The notes under the pieces: model-generated
The model's database searches: none
What the model saw: only the letters and a program-made list of their open reading frames with translations
Told to the model about the DNA's origin: nothing
Assembly (NCBI GenBank): GCA_037127315.1
Contig: JBBBDQ010001276.1
Coordinates: forward strand, 792,001 to 856,000
DNA from: Ascarosepion bandense
Lineage: Eukaryota > Mollusca > Cephalopoda > Sepiida > Sepiidae
Length of the DNA: 64,000 nucleotides
Reading direction: 5' to 3'
Shown here: positions 23,707 to 32,558 of the stretch, piece by piece
Numbering within the stretch: the stretch's first letter is position 1
Layout of the letters: every line of letters starts with the position of its first letter
Program-made: the position numbers and the translations under genes

Positions 23707-24006
23707 AACGCCATCAATCGTTTTAATTTAAAAATTTCGCGTTCATAAATTCCCTGCCATAGGATGGTTTAAATAAAACACCGTTACAACAGGGTTCTTA
23801 AAAGGAAAAATGGTAAATGGTAAAATCAGTTAAAATCGTCTGAAGGCACGACTCATGGTTGAAACCTGGTGTAGCGAAATAGCTTGTTTAAAAATGGAAA
23901 ATATTCTAAAGTTTTACAATATAATTGTATAGAACACTTTTTAATAAAAATGTGTACTGGTTTAAACCTATTATGACCAAAAACTAAGTATTAAACAATA
24001 TATATC
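23707..24006. other. Unassigned AT-rich stretch
   Basis: No open frame. It lies between two retroelement 3' regions and may be untranslated sequence of the downstream PLE. Confidence 0.4.
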
Positions 24007-24959
24007 TTAAAAACAAATTTGAAAGTCACTCCGTTCTCAAATTTACATTAGAACTTAATGTTAATAACAAACTCCCATTCCTCGATGTATTTATTGATTC
24101 TAGCACACATAAATTTACTACTTCTCTATATAGGAAACCAACTAGCATAAATTCGTGTCTTCTTAATTATAATAGTGAATGCCCCCAACGATATAAGTTA
24201 GCTGTTAAAAAAAACTTACTTCAACGCACACAAATGATATCTTCTTCCAAATCTATATTTTATAAAGAATTACACAACATTAAGCAAACACAAGTCAATA
24301 ATGGATTTCCTAACTCCGTTATTGATCAACAAATTAAAATGTATCTCAACAAACTTAACAATAGCTCTAACAATAATGATAATATTAATAATAATGGTTT
24401 ACATCAAAATAAACATAACACTATTAACTTATACTATTGCAACCAAATACATAATAATTATAAACAAGATGAAAAAACTCTCAAAAACATAATACGTAGA
24501 AATGTTAAACCAATGGAAAGTAATAATCAAATTAAACTCATTATATATTATAAAAAGTTTAAAACAATTGACCTCATAGCCTATAATAACCCAACAAGCA
24601 CTAAACTAAATTCTCTACAAAAAACCAATGTAGTGGACCAATTTACATGCCCATTCAGAGATTGCATCTCTGATACTAATAAAAAACCTAGTACATATAT
24701 TGGTTTTACTACAACCACGCTCTCCCTTAGACTTACATGTCACCTTTCTGATCAGAGTACTATTAAACAACATTTCTCTGAAAAACATAAACATGTAGGT
24801 AATATCAGACAGATTTTGGTCAACAATACGGTGATCCTTACTCATACACACAGTAAGAGGAACCTGCAGATATTGGAGGCCATGTATATCAAATCGAAAC
24901 AACCAACACTCAATAAAATCAACTTTAAAACCGGAAATAACATATTACATTGCATTTGA
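24007..24959 (+). pseudogene. Penelope-like element: end of RT plus GIY-YIG endonuclease
   Basis: One open frame of about 317 codons. Its N-terminal part, LKFTLELNVNNKLPFLDVFIDS and TTSLYRKPTSINS, matches the last RT blocks of Penelope-like elements. The ATG at 24234 is internal and not a true start. A long asparagine-rich linker follows. The C-terminal part has STYIGFTTTTLSLRLTCHLS, TIKQHFSEKH, and LQILEAMYIKSKQPTLNKI, corresponding to the YIG box, the arginine and the conserved glutamate of GIY-YIG nucleases. The stop is at 24957. The 5' RT core is absent, so the copy is 5'-truncated. A near relative lies inverted at 45037-45180. Confidence 0.85.
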
Positions 24960-25150
24960 CTACATGGTTTTGTTGTCATTTCGCGCTATCACGCGGTGTG
25001 ACGTCATAAAACCGCATCGCAAATTTAAGAACTGCGTTTATTATTTTTGGTAACTATTGCCGTTGCCAAGCGGAGTTTTATGTCAACACAAAATAAAATC
25101 GTCGGTGATGGTGGATGTTATAATATTTCAGTTTAAACAACCTCTCAAAG

Positions 25151-25324
25151 ATGGCTCATGTGAGCCAAAAGCTTAGAAGAAAATCAATAAATAATTATCC
25201 AAATGTTGGAGAATTTTTGTCTTTATTTTCAACTGAAATTAAAGCAAAAATACGACGTTTAGAACGGCTCATGATTAAACATAATAGACATTCATTGTCT
25301 TTTATATTTAATAGCATATGTTTA

Positions 25325-25327
<3 letters not shown>
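25151..25327 (+). mobile_element. N-terminal start of a second PLE copy (head-to-tail)
   Basis: Starts MAHVSQKLRRKSINNYPNVGEF and continues with LERLMIKHNRHSLSFIFNSICLEY, then collapses into (TA)n(TG)n at 25328-25417. The minus-strand relative at 44640-44830 extends to LENYLLPQYT before the same kind of tract; LLPxYT is typical of the PLE N-terminus. It begins 191 bp after the stop of the upstream PLE, as expected for the tandem (pseudo-LTR) layout of PLEs. Confidence 0.65.

Positions 25328-25417
<90 letters not shown>
25328..25417. repeat. (TA)n(TG)n microsatellite
   Basis: Compound TA then TG tract. It interrupts the PLE start and generates artefactual YIYIYVCVC frames. Confidence 0.96.
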
Positions 25418-25421
<4 letters not shown>

Positions 25422-25455
25422 TATACTCAGTTATGATCTGAGATTAAGGACAGGA

Positions 25456-25865
25456 TGGTTAAATAAAATAGACAAGAGGAAAACTGTTATAATTTCCATA
25501 AGTAAAGGTGAGATTGAGAAAAACATCAATTTGTGCCACGGATTTTTCCGAATCTCACCTTTACTCATGGAAATTTTACTAAAGCAGACTAACATACATA
25601 ATAAAAAGTTCAAAGAAAACGGTTGAATTCCCTTCATTGTAATATCTCGTGACTTTCCACTACACATGAAGAAATTCTAAAAACTAAAATATTCTGTTAA
25701 TCTTTTGAAATGATTTGTGAGCGTCTTTGTGGTTGCCAACACTGTTTGTTTATAGATACGCAATTTAGAATAAAGCTCATTTCGTCTTTTTGCCTTGATA
25801 AAGTCCATCACAGGACGAAACGCGTAGGCGATTTAAAATACAGTTTTCCTCTTGTCTTTATTTAA

Positions 25866-25868
<3 letters not shown>
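25456..25868. mobile_element. Inverted-repeat-flanked module next to PLE
   Basis: TGGTTAAATAAAATAGACAAGAGG (25456) is inverted at 25845-25868 (CCTCTTGTCTTTATTTAACCA), so the module is bounded by inverted repeats. Inside lies a second, smaller hairpin, TTTCCATAAGTAAAGGTGAGATT with AATCTCACCTTTACTCATGGAAA (25493-25575), and a hammerhead-like segment (25792-25829). It is probably PLE terminal sequence. (TA)n follows at 25868-25931. Confidence 0.55.
25792..25829 (+). ncRNA. Degenerate hammerhead ribozyme-like motif (PLE type)
   Basis: Order: GCC (helix I), TTGATAA (core, expected CTGANGA), A + GTCC-ATCACA-GGAC (helix II), GAAA, CGCG (minimal helix III), TA (cleavage-site position), GGC (helix I). 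Helices I and II pair fully. The core differs at the invariant C3 and G8 positions, which should abolish cleavage, so this is a fossil. Minimal type I hammerheads with very short helix III are known from PLEs. Confidence 0.5.
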
Positions 25869-25933
<65 letters not shown>

Positions 25934-26159
25934 AAGTGAATAAAGAACAGAAAATGTATTAACGACATTCAAACATCAATTTAAAACAGTGCTCAATATG
26001 GAAATAGAGCCATGAATATTAACAAAAAATGAATATTTACAAAACATTTTCGAAAAATAAAGAGGAAGTGTGATTTTTTAAATTTTTTCAATAAAAACGT
26101 TTATTACCGTCATTATTAGTTACCTGATGAGACATTTTTTTTCGATGTCGAATCAAAAT

Positions 26160-26239
26160 GTACACTTTTGGAGTAAATTATAAAAAACTAAGTAATTAAA
26201 TAATCATATATATATAACCAAAAACTAAGTAATTAAATA

Positions 26240-26297
<58 letters not shown>

Positions 26298-26324
26298 TAT
26301 TTAATTTATATTTGTTATTATTTA

Positions 26325-26371
<47 letters not shown>

Positions 26372-26455
26372 TATTTAATTTATATTTATTATTATTTAAT
26401 TTATATATATATATATGATTATTTAATTACGTTTTTGGTCATAAATAAATTTGAC
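26160..26455. repeat. Palindromic AT-rich repeat with (TA)n core
   Basis: AACCAAAAACTAAGTAATTAAATAATC (26216) is inverted at the right (GATTATTTAATTACGTTTTTGGT, 26418-26440). Between them (TA)n tracts alternate with GATTATTTAATTTATATT units. It behaves like a MITE or hairpin expanded by microsatellite growth. Confidence 0.65.
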
Positions 26456-26811
26456 CAGTGCGCAGTTGTATTAGAAAAGTTTTCAGTACAATTATATTGA
26501 AAAACCCTTGAATATTTTTCATTTGTAAGCAAGCTATTACGCGGCCTAGGTTTCTACCATGTGGTGTCTTCAGTTGATTTTCAATAACTGATTTTACCGT
26601 TATTTTTTTTAAGAACGCTCATGTAACGGGGAACTTTTTGAACGTGCAATTTTCAGAATTAGAAGATACAATCTTTTCATGGATTGTTGTATGACACAAA
26701 TAATAATGAATTGTTACCGTGTTCATAATTGATTTATTGAGCGTAGGATTTCTCTTTCTTATTAGTCATACCTCCATTATTCTTAATCTTCTTTATCATG
26801 GGGATGATGTA

Positions 26812-27315
26812 GATAGAAACTTATTTATAAATGGAACTTTGTCTGTGTGTGTGTGTCCGTTACCTATAGACTCCGAAACGGCTGAACCGATTTTCTTGAA
26901 ATTTACACAGTTGTACTATAAGCGTCTGCGAGTGTTCTTAGCTAGGTTATGTGTCGAGGTACCCCCGATAAATACCGAAAATCGATAATCGAAAAAATCG
27001 GGTTATAGAAGGAGTTGTCCGATTTTAATCGAATTTGATACACTCATAGACAAACATATAAGAAACGATATTCAGAAGTTTCAAGGTTGCAGTTCTTACA
27101 ATAGTGCAGGAAACTGATAATACATATATATAAAAGGCAAGATGTTTGTGTGTGTGTCTGTTTATCTGTCTGTATGTCCTTTATACAAATCCATACTTTT
27201 TATCCGATTCTCACCAAACTTCGCACAAATATTCTTCAGGCTGAGTCTGAGCTCCATGACCATGGATTAATCTTAAAGCTTTCTTACACCCGAGCAACGC
27301 CGGGCCATACTGCTA

Positions 27316-27316
<1 letters not shown>
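26812..27316 (+). mobile_element. Non-autonomous Helitron, plus strand
   Basis: Starts near AGAAACTTATTTATAAATGGAAC and continues with CGTTACCTATAGACTCCGAAACGG and the inner segment AAAAGGCAAGATGTTTGTG (about 27132). The end is CACCCGAGCAACGCCGGGCCATACTGCTAG|T. Its inner half (27132-27316) is itself a short Helitron-like unit with its own GT-rich head, so two 5'-type heads precede one 3' end. Confidence 0.8.
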
Positions 27317-27353
<37 letters not shown>

Positions 27354-27355
<2 letters not shown>

Positions 27356-27588
27356 CAGTAGCTACTATGGCATGTACGCATCGCTAATTCAGTAATTCTG
27401 GCTATTGGGCGTGTATAATGATAATATACACGTTTAAAAGTCTGCCTTCTTCTACCGAGCGCCCATAGCTCAGAGGTAGAATCGCCGACTGACGCCAATT
27501 CGGTCGGGTTTCAATCGTAGGTTAAAAGCAATCGGAATCTAACCGTACTGATGAGCTGTGATACAGCGAAACAGATCTATCTGCTGAT

Positions 27589-27592
<4 letters not shown>
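27354..27592 (+). mobile_element. tRNA-derived SINE carrying a hammerhead-like core (copy 1)
   Basis: Starts AACAGTAGCTACTATGGCATG. The tRNA-like part has an A box TAGCTCAGAGG (27466-27476, fits TRGYNNANNGG) and a B-box-like GGTTTCAATCG (27507-27517). Some 30 bp later comes a hammerhead-like core (27544-27590), and the copy ends in (TA)n. Sister copies are at 28347-28590 and 44358-44592. Pol III transcription is inferred from the boxes. Confidence 0.75.
27544..27590 (+). ncRNA. Hammerhead ribozyme-like core in SINE (copy 1)
   Basis: CGTA (helix I), CTGATGA (27548-27554), a perfect 5-bp stem II GCTGT-GAT-ACAGC (27555-27567), GAAA (27568-27571), then helix III CAGA-TCTA-TCTG. These satisfy the two conserved hammerhead strands. 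The position that should be U-H at the cleavage site reads CT, and the following GATGAC does not pair with CGTA, so the 3' half is damaged in this copy. Copy 2 keeps that half. Confidence 0.6.
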
Positions 27593-27627
<35 letters not shown>

Positions 27628-27630
<3 letters not shown>

Positions 27631-28281
27631 TACTGTGCAAAAGTATTGGGACAAGAACTATTTTATCTTTTATAAGGTATCAAAATAAAGTTTAAAATTG
27701 CCCCTGTCTTAACGCTTTTGCACACTACCGGTAGTGTGGAAAAGTATTAGGACAGGGGCGATTTACCTAAAACCCTCACTGAAGTTCAAAAACAGGTTGA
27801 AAAGCCAAGTGAATTGCTAATAAATATTGATTATTTCAAACTAGGTGGAAAAGAAATGTATTAAAAAGAAGTTATATTTAATCTTTCATATTTTCTATTA
27901 AACAAGCTATTTTGAAACTACTCATTATTTTATTATCCGTGGATATGACTGACTCTTTTCTTATCCCCCCCTTTCGAATCGGCAAATCTAATGTTACTTT
28001 GCAAGACACACTTTGGGAACAAATACAAGCTGCTTGGCAGGCGATACCATTAGATACATTGAAGAAGCTTGTGATGTCAATGCCTGACAGAATGAAGGCT
28101 GTGAGGAAAGCAAAGGGTTATTATACTCAATATTAAATTTATTTTGTAACAAGTATTTTTTCTTGTTAAAGCATTTGTTGAGTAAATCAGATATAATTAC
28201 CTTAATTAAATTGTTTATTTTCTGTCAATATGCCTCATAAAAGATAAAATAGTTCTTGTCCTAATACTTTTTCACAGTACT

Positions 28282-28285
<4 letters not shown>
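27628..28285 (+). mobile_element. Tc1/mariner-like element, internally deleted
   Basis: Inverted ends: CAGTACTGTGCAAAAGTATTGG at 27628 and, reverse-complemented, CAGTACTGTGAAAAAGTATTAG at 28285. Both continue with GACAAGAACTATTTTATC and are flanked by TA. Length is 658 bp, against over 1.2 kb for a full element. Only the transposase C-terminus remains (28002-28135). A palindrome with a second kind of end, GCCCCTGTCTTAACGC...ACTACCGGTAGT, lies at 27698-27763. Confidence 0.8.
27912..28136 (+). pseudogene. Tc1-like transposase C-terminal remnant
   Basis: The frame ends ...DTLWEQIQAAWQAIPLDTLKKLVMSMPDRMKAVRKAKGYYTQY and a stop (28134-28136). This is the usual Tc1 transposase tail (W..I....L..LV.SMP.R..AV..AKG..T.Y). 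The DDE catalytic core and DNA-binding domain are deleted. The first part of the frame (to about residue 28) is not transposase-like. Confidence 0.75.

Positions 28286-28338
<53 letters not shown>
28286..28338. repeat. (TA)n microsatellite
   Basis: Pure TA tract between the Tc1-like element and the second SINE copy. A similar tract (27592-27627) lies on the other side of the element. Confidence 0.95.
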
Positions 28339-28344
<6 letters not shown>

Positions 28345-28346
28345 AA

Positions 28347-28590
28347 AACAGTAGCTTCTCTGGCATGTACGCATCATTCATTCAGTAATGGATTAGAGCA
28401 CTCTGGCTATTGGGCGAGTATAATGACAATATACACGCTAAAAAGTCTGACTTTTTCTACCGAGCGCCCATAGCCCAGAGGGAGAATCACCGACTGACGC
28501 CAATTCGGCCGGGTTTTAATCCTGGGTTAAAAGCAATCGGAGTACTGATGAGCTGTGATACAGCAAAACAGATCTGTCTACGTAAGGCTA
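28347..28590 (+). mobile_element. tRNA-derived SINE carrying a hammerhead-like core (copy 2)
   Basis: Same order as copy 1: AACAGTAGCTTCTCTGGCATG, then GCGCCCATAGCCCAGAGG (A box with one change), GGGTTTTAATCC (B-box region), and the hammerhead-like core. It lies in the same orientation as copy 1, with the Tc1-like element between them. Confidence 0.75.
28542..28582 (+). ncRNA. Hammerhead ribozyme-like core in SINE (copy 2)
   Basis: GTA (helix I), CTGATGA (28545-28551), stem II GCTGT-GAT-ACAGC, then AAAA where GAAA is expected, CAGATCTG (self-complementary helix III without a loop), TC (cleavage position after C28578), and TACG. TAC pairs with the 5' GTA. This copy keeps the 3' half that copy 1 has lost; its one clear defect is G12 to A. 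Taken together the two copies cover every conserved hammerhead position. Confidence 0.6.
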
Positions 28591-28784
28591 TATATATATA
28601 TATATTACAAAAAGTGAAAGAACACGTAGATTAAAATTCACTGCTCAATCATTTTCTTTTTTTAAAGACTGCTCGATACAGAGTATTATGGTAGTATTGT
28701 AATTATGTTATTACAATGCTTTGTAAAAGCTTAATATCACAATAATATTATGCTTTTATTAACAAAAATCCGTTGTATTCATTA

Positions 28785-28995
28785 CGCGCAAATACCCTTG
28801 GGAAAGGTACTAATCTGTCTCTTCCTTCCAGTTATGGATTAAATAGCAGGACAGATTGGGTCCTATAGCCTTGGTCGGCAACCAGTCTACCGCAGAAAGC
28901 AATGGCAACCTACTCCGGGATAATCTTCTGCCCAGTTTCGAGACATGATCGCCCAAGCGTGTATCACGTATGGCACTTAACTGACTGACACTATA
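28785..28995 (+). mobile_element. SINE body/tail fragment
   Basis: GCGCAAATACCCTTGGGAAAGG...AGCCTTGGTCGGCAACCAGTC...GTATCACGTATGGCACTTAACTGACTGAC. It is the body and tail of the 5S/tRNA SINE family without the head. Confidence 0.75.
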
Positions 28996-29299
28996 TACAA
29001 AAAATGAGCAGAGACAGTTGATTTACTAAGCGCCACTTAGCTTGCTAACCATTACACAACGTCGGGGTACCCAGATAGACAGATAGATAGACAGTAAATG
29101 AGCAGAGTTGATAAATAGACAAGTCGATAGACTGATAGAAGGAAGAAAGAAAGGACGGATGGAAGTAAAAGTTGTATTTGCTTTGTCGTAAACCATAAAA
29201 GTTTCAGATTTTGATAATGGCAAAACTAATATCCGAAATCGCTCAATTATAAGAAAAAGAAAATTCGCCATCTCTTTTTTAATCTAACTAATAAATTAT

Positions 29300-29865
29300 G
29301 TAGTGCAACACAGAGATCCGAAGGCGAATTGGCATAGCGAAGGAAGCATTCCAGAAGTTGAGTAAGGTATGAAGAAACAGGAAAATTTTGCTAGAAACTA
29401 GGAAGAGAGTACTGGATGTGTTGTCCGTCCTTCAATATGGCAGTGAATGATGGATAATACCATCAAAGTTGAAGGAAAAACTTGAAGCAACTGAAATGTG
29501 GTTCTACAGAAGGATGCTGCGAATATCGTGGATCGAGCATGTGAGCAATGACGAGTTTTTGGAAATGATGGAAACAAAAAGGAAATTAATACTGAGCATC
29601 AGGAAGAGACACCTGAAGTTCCTGAGACATGCAATGAGGAAGGAGAGCTTGGAGAATCTGATACTAACAGGTCAGATAGAGGGGAAGGGGACAGAGGAAA
29701 GCAACGGATAACATATTTGAAGGACCTAATCAGGTGGATGACGGAACGAGGGTTGCATGGTGTAACAGGAGAAGGCGTGCTAAGAGCCACCAGGGATAGA
29801 GAGATGTAGAAAGCCATGATCGCCTAAGTCCTGAAGGGACAGGGCAGACAGAAGAAGAACAAATT
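29300..29865 (+). mobile_element. RTE-like LINE 3' fragment
   Basis: Frame 29469-29711 reads KEKLEATEMWFYRRMLRISWIEHVSNDEFLEMMETKRKLILSIRKRHLKFLRHAMRKESLENLILTGQIEG, then shifts. The 3' end is CCTGAAGGGACAGGGCAGACAGAAGAAGAAC, the (GAA)n-type RTE tail. The RT is missing. Confidence 0.83.
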
Positions 29866-29978
29866 ATGTTCACTCGTATGGAAGCAGTGAAGATTAGGAA
29901 AACGTTTTAAAATATTTTTCTTTTGTATTTCGTCTCACGCACACACCCAAAATTTTCATCGAAAGATTAGCACACTAT

Positions 29979-30451
29979 TGTAATATAGCAATCTGGCCCC
30001 ACCCGAGGAAGTGATGCAAGCGATGGTGTTTCCCGTCGGTGGAGGGGTCGGCGAGCGGCAGGGCGGGTGTTTGTGAAATACATCCTGTCGAGGCCGGAGC
30101 GGATGTCGTTTGACCTTATTTCCGACAGCGGCGGAAATGACTACGGAGGCAAACAGAACAGGTGTCTCTGGGAATTACGTGGGCGTTGCGTGGGCGAGGC
30201 AGGACCGGAAGGAAAGTCCCGGTTCTAGAAGACTATATAAAGACCTCGACACATGGATTCGCCAGTAGAGAACGGCCAGTGGAAGCAGAGAAACACCACA
30301 GGCAAAACTACACTCCCGTCAACCCATTCTGTGTGCGCTCTCACCCTTCCGTTCTCTATTCCACACGGTTCGTCGTCACTAATAAAAATATAACCTTATA
30401 TTTTTATATATGCGTGTTTGTTGTTTTGTCGTCGTACGGCGGTATATAACA
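29979..30451 (+). mobile_element. Solo LTR with 4-bp target duplication
   Basis: Begins TGTAATATAGC and ends GGTATATAACA, with CTAT on both sides (29975-29978 and 30452-30455). Inside are a GC-rich U3, a TATA box (CTATATAAAG, 30233), and AATAAA (30381) within CGTCACTAATAAAAATATAACC. At 473 bp with no internal coding region, it is a solo LTR; the 4-bp duplication suits some Ty3/gypsy-type elements. It is the best-preserved LTR promoter in the window. Confidence 0.72.
30231..30242 (+). promoter_or_regulatory. TATA box of solo LTR
   Basis: GACTATATAAAG follows a GC-rich region and precedes the AATAAA at 30381 by about 150 bp, the expected U3-R spacing of a compact LTR. Confidence 0.6.
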
Positions 30452-30599
30452 CTATTATGTTTAGCAATAGTCATTCGGGTGTCTATTTGAAAATTAACTA
30501 CCCTCATAAAACAATGAATAAACCAGTGTATCGCTGCTGTAAAAAAAAATGACGGTCTGCGGTCTGTTCTATATAACATCAAGATAATATTCAGGAGTA

Positions 30600-30925
30600 A
30601 GACCACTTTACTGTCGACGTTGTGATGTAGTGGATATCGACTCGGAATGACAAATCGGGGAGCCGACTTCGACTTCCACTTGAATTCATTGCATTCAGTA
30701 AAGCACAAATATCCTTTGGAAAGGTATTAATCCGTCACTTCCCTCCAGTTATGGGTTAAATAATAAGACAGATTGGGTTCTATAACCTTGGCTGGCAACC
30801 AGTCTACCACAAAAAGCAATGGCAACCTACTGCGGGATAACCTTCTGCCCAGTCAGTCATGTCTCTTTCGAGACATGATCGTCTAAAGCGTGTATTACGT
30901 ATTTCACTTAACTGACTGAAAGCCT
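30600..30925 (+). mobile_element. tRNA-derived SINE, nearly full length
   Basis: GTTGTGATGTAGTGGATATCGACTCGG (degenerate A box) and the GAGCCGACTTCGACTTCC B-box region are followed by the shared body (CCCTCCAGTTATGGGTTAAA, TTGGCTGGCAACCAG) and the tail GTGTATTACGTATTTCACTTAACTGACTG. Confidence 0.75.
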
Positions 30926-31104
30926 CACACGGGGAGAATAATATGACCAAGAACTTCGTGTACTTGATTCCTTACAGTCGTGGCAGAGAATATGAAGGTA
31001 AAACAGCCCGCACCCTCTAAAAGCCAATCTAGATGTCTATCGAAAAGCCGTAGTGAGTGGTGAGACAATGAAATCAGGAATGGCTGATCATGTATGGAGG
31101 GTAA

Positions 31105-31630
31105 GAGTTCATTCCAGAAGTTGAGTAAGGCATTAAGAAAAGGACAATTTCGCTAGAAACAAAGAAGAGAGTACTGGATTGCTACGTGCTGTCTGTCCTT
31201 CAATATGGCAGTGAATGATGGACAATACCATCAAAGATGAAGGAAAACTTGATGCAACTGAAATGGGGTTCTCCAGTAGGCTGCTGCGAATATCATGGAT
31301 CGAGCATGTGAGCAATGATGAGGTCTTGGAAATGATGGAAATGAAAAGGAAATTAATACTGCGCATCAGGAAGAGACAGCTGAAGTTCCTTGGACACGCA
31401 ATGAGGAAGGAGGGCTTGGAGAATCTGATACTAACAGGCCAGATAGAGGGAAAAAGAGACAGGGGAAAGCAACGGATAACATATTTGAAGAATCTAATCA
31501 GGTGGATGACGGAACGAGGATTGCATGGTGTAAGAGGAGAAGGCGTGCTAAGAGCCACCAGGGATAGGGAGAGATGGAAAGCCATGATCGCCTACGTCCT
31601 GAAGGGACAGGGCACATAGAAGTAGAAGAA
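31105..31630 (+). mobile_element. RTE-like LINE 3' fragment
   Basis: Frame 31215-31619 reads EHVSNDEVLEMMEMKRKLILRIRKRQLKFLGHAMRKEGLENLILTGQIEGKRDRGKQRITYLKNLIRWMTERGLHG, ending RDRERWKAMIAYVLKGQGT and a stop, then AGAAGTAGAAGAAGG. This 134-codon C-terminal frame is intact. Upstream, at 31110-31215, the frame is shifted. Confidence 0.85.
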
Positions 31631-32558
31631 GGGTTAGTCAGAATGCAGAATGAAGTGAAAATACTGGATAAGGAAAACTCTGATGACTTACACGTTTGAA
31701 AAGTGATTGGTTTTGAGGATCTCCTTAGTAGCCTTAGAGTTGAAATAAATTCAATATGGGAGCCGTTACTAAATTAATAAAGATAAACCGCAGCTAGTTT
31801 TTCATCTACAGCAGCAGTTAAAAAATGACGTGGTCGTAAAACCTCGAGTGCTATATCATTTTATTCAGTTAGCCGGAAGCCTGAAGAATTCTGATCGCCA
31901 TATCTTTTTCACTTAATTGACTCCAAACACCAAGATACCTATAATCGTCTACTTGCTTCAGCTAAAGCATCGCAAATGGTACCGTATTAATGTATACTTT
32001 AAGTAAATATCAATTTAATATCAAGCTGATAGATTTAACCGCGTTAAGAAATGAGAAGAGGGAACATTTCTTTTTAGGCAGACACCAAGCATAAAAATTG
32101 GTGGGAGAGAGAGAGGGCATGGTCTACGGGTGAGATTGCTAACCACAGCACAAAAGAGGGGCGTTTATGTATGTGTACGAGGTTCATGCGTAAAAACAAA
32201 TAAGTGCAATTTTGAAAGTGATATTTTCTTTCAATGAGCGAGCGTACTGTTGCACTAATTGCATTTATTTCGGGGTTTTATTGACATTAAGAGACCAGCC
32301 GGTTATAAACATATTTCACCTTCACTCACTAGGGATACTTATTTGGAAGATAGAGTCGATTCTTCTCAAGGCCTTTTGTTTCTGAACTATTTCCATATTT
32401 TTTATATCTGCCAAAGAAACCGAATACCTGTACGAACACCCATCGTCTTCTCCAGACAAGAGGCGTAACGGTTATTTGCGCGGAAAACAAAAACAGCATA
32501 TCGTGTTCAAATTCTCGTGGAGACGACATTATTTTTTACTTCTCAGTAATGTTTTTAC
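31631..32558. other. Unassigned stretch, no gene seen
   Basis: AT-balanced, with short frames only and no recognised element. A GAGAGAGAG patch lies near 32107. Confidence 0.45.

Noticed and set aside
27461..27525. A genuine tRNA gene
   Set aside because: The A box is good, but the B box is altered, no clean acceptor stem was found, and the same text recurs in two sister SINE copies.
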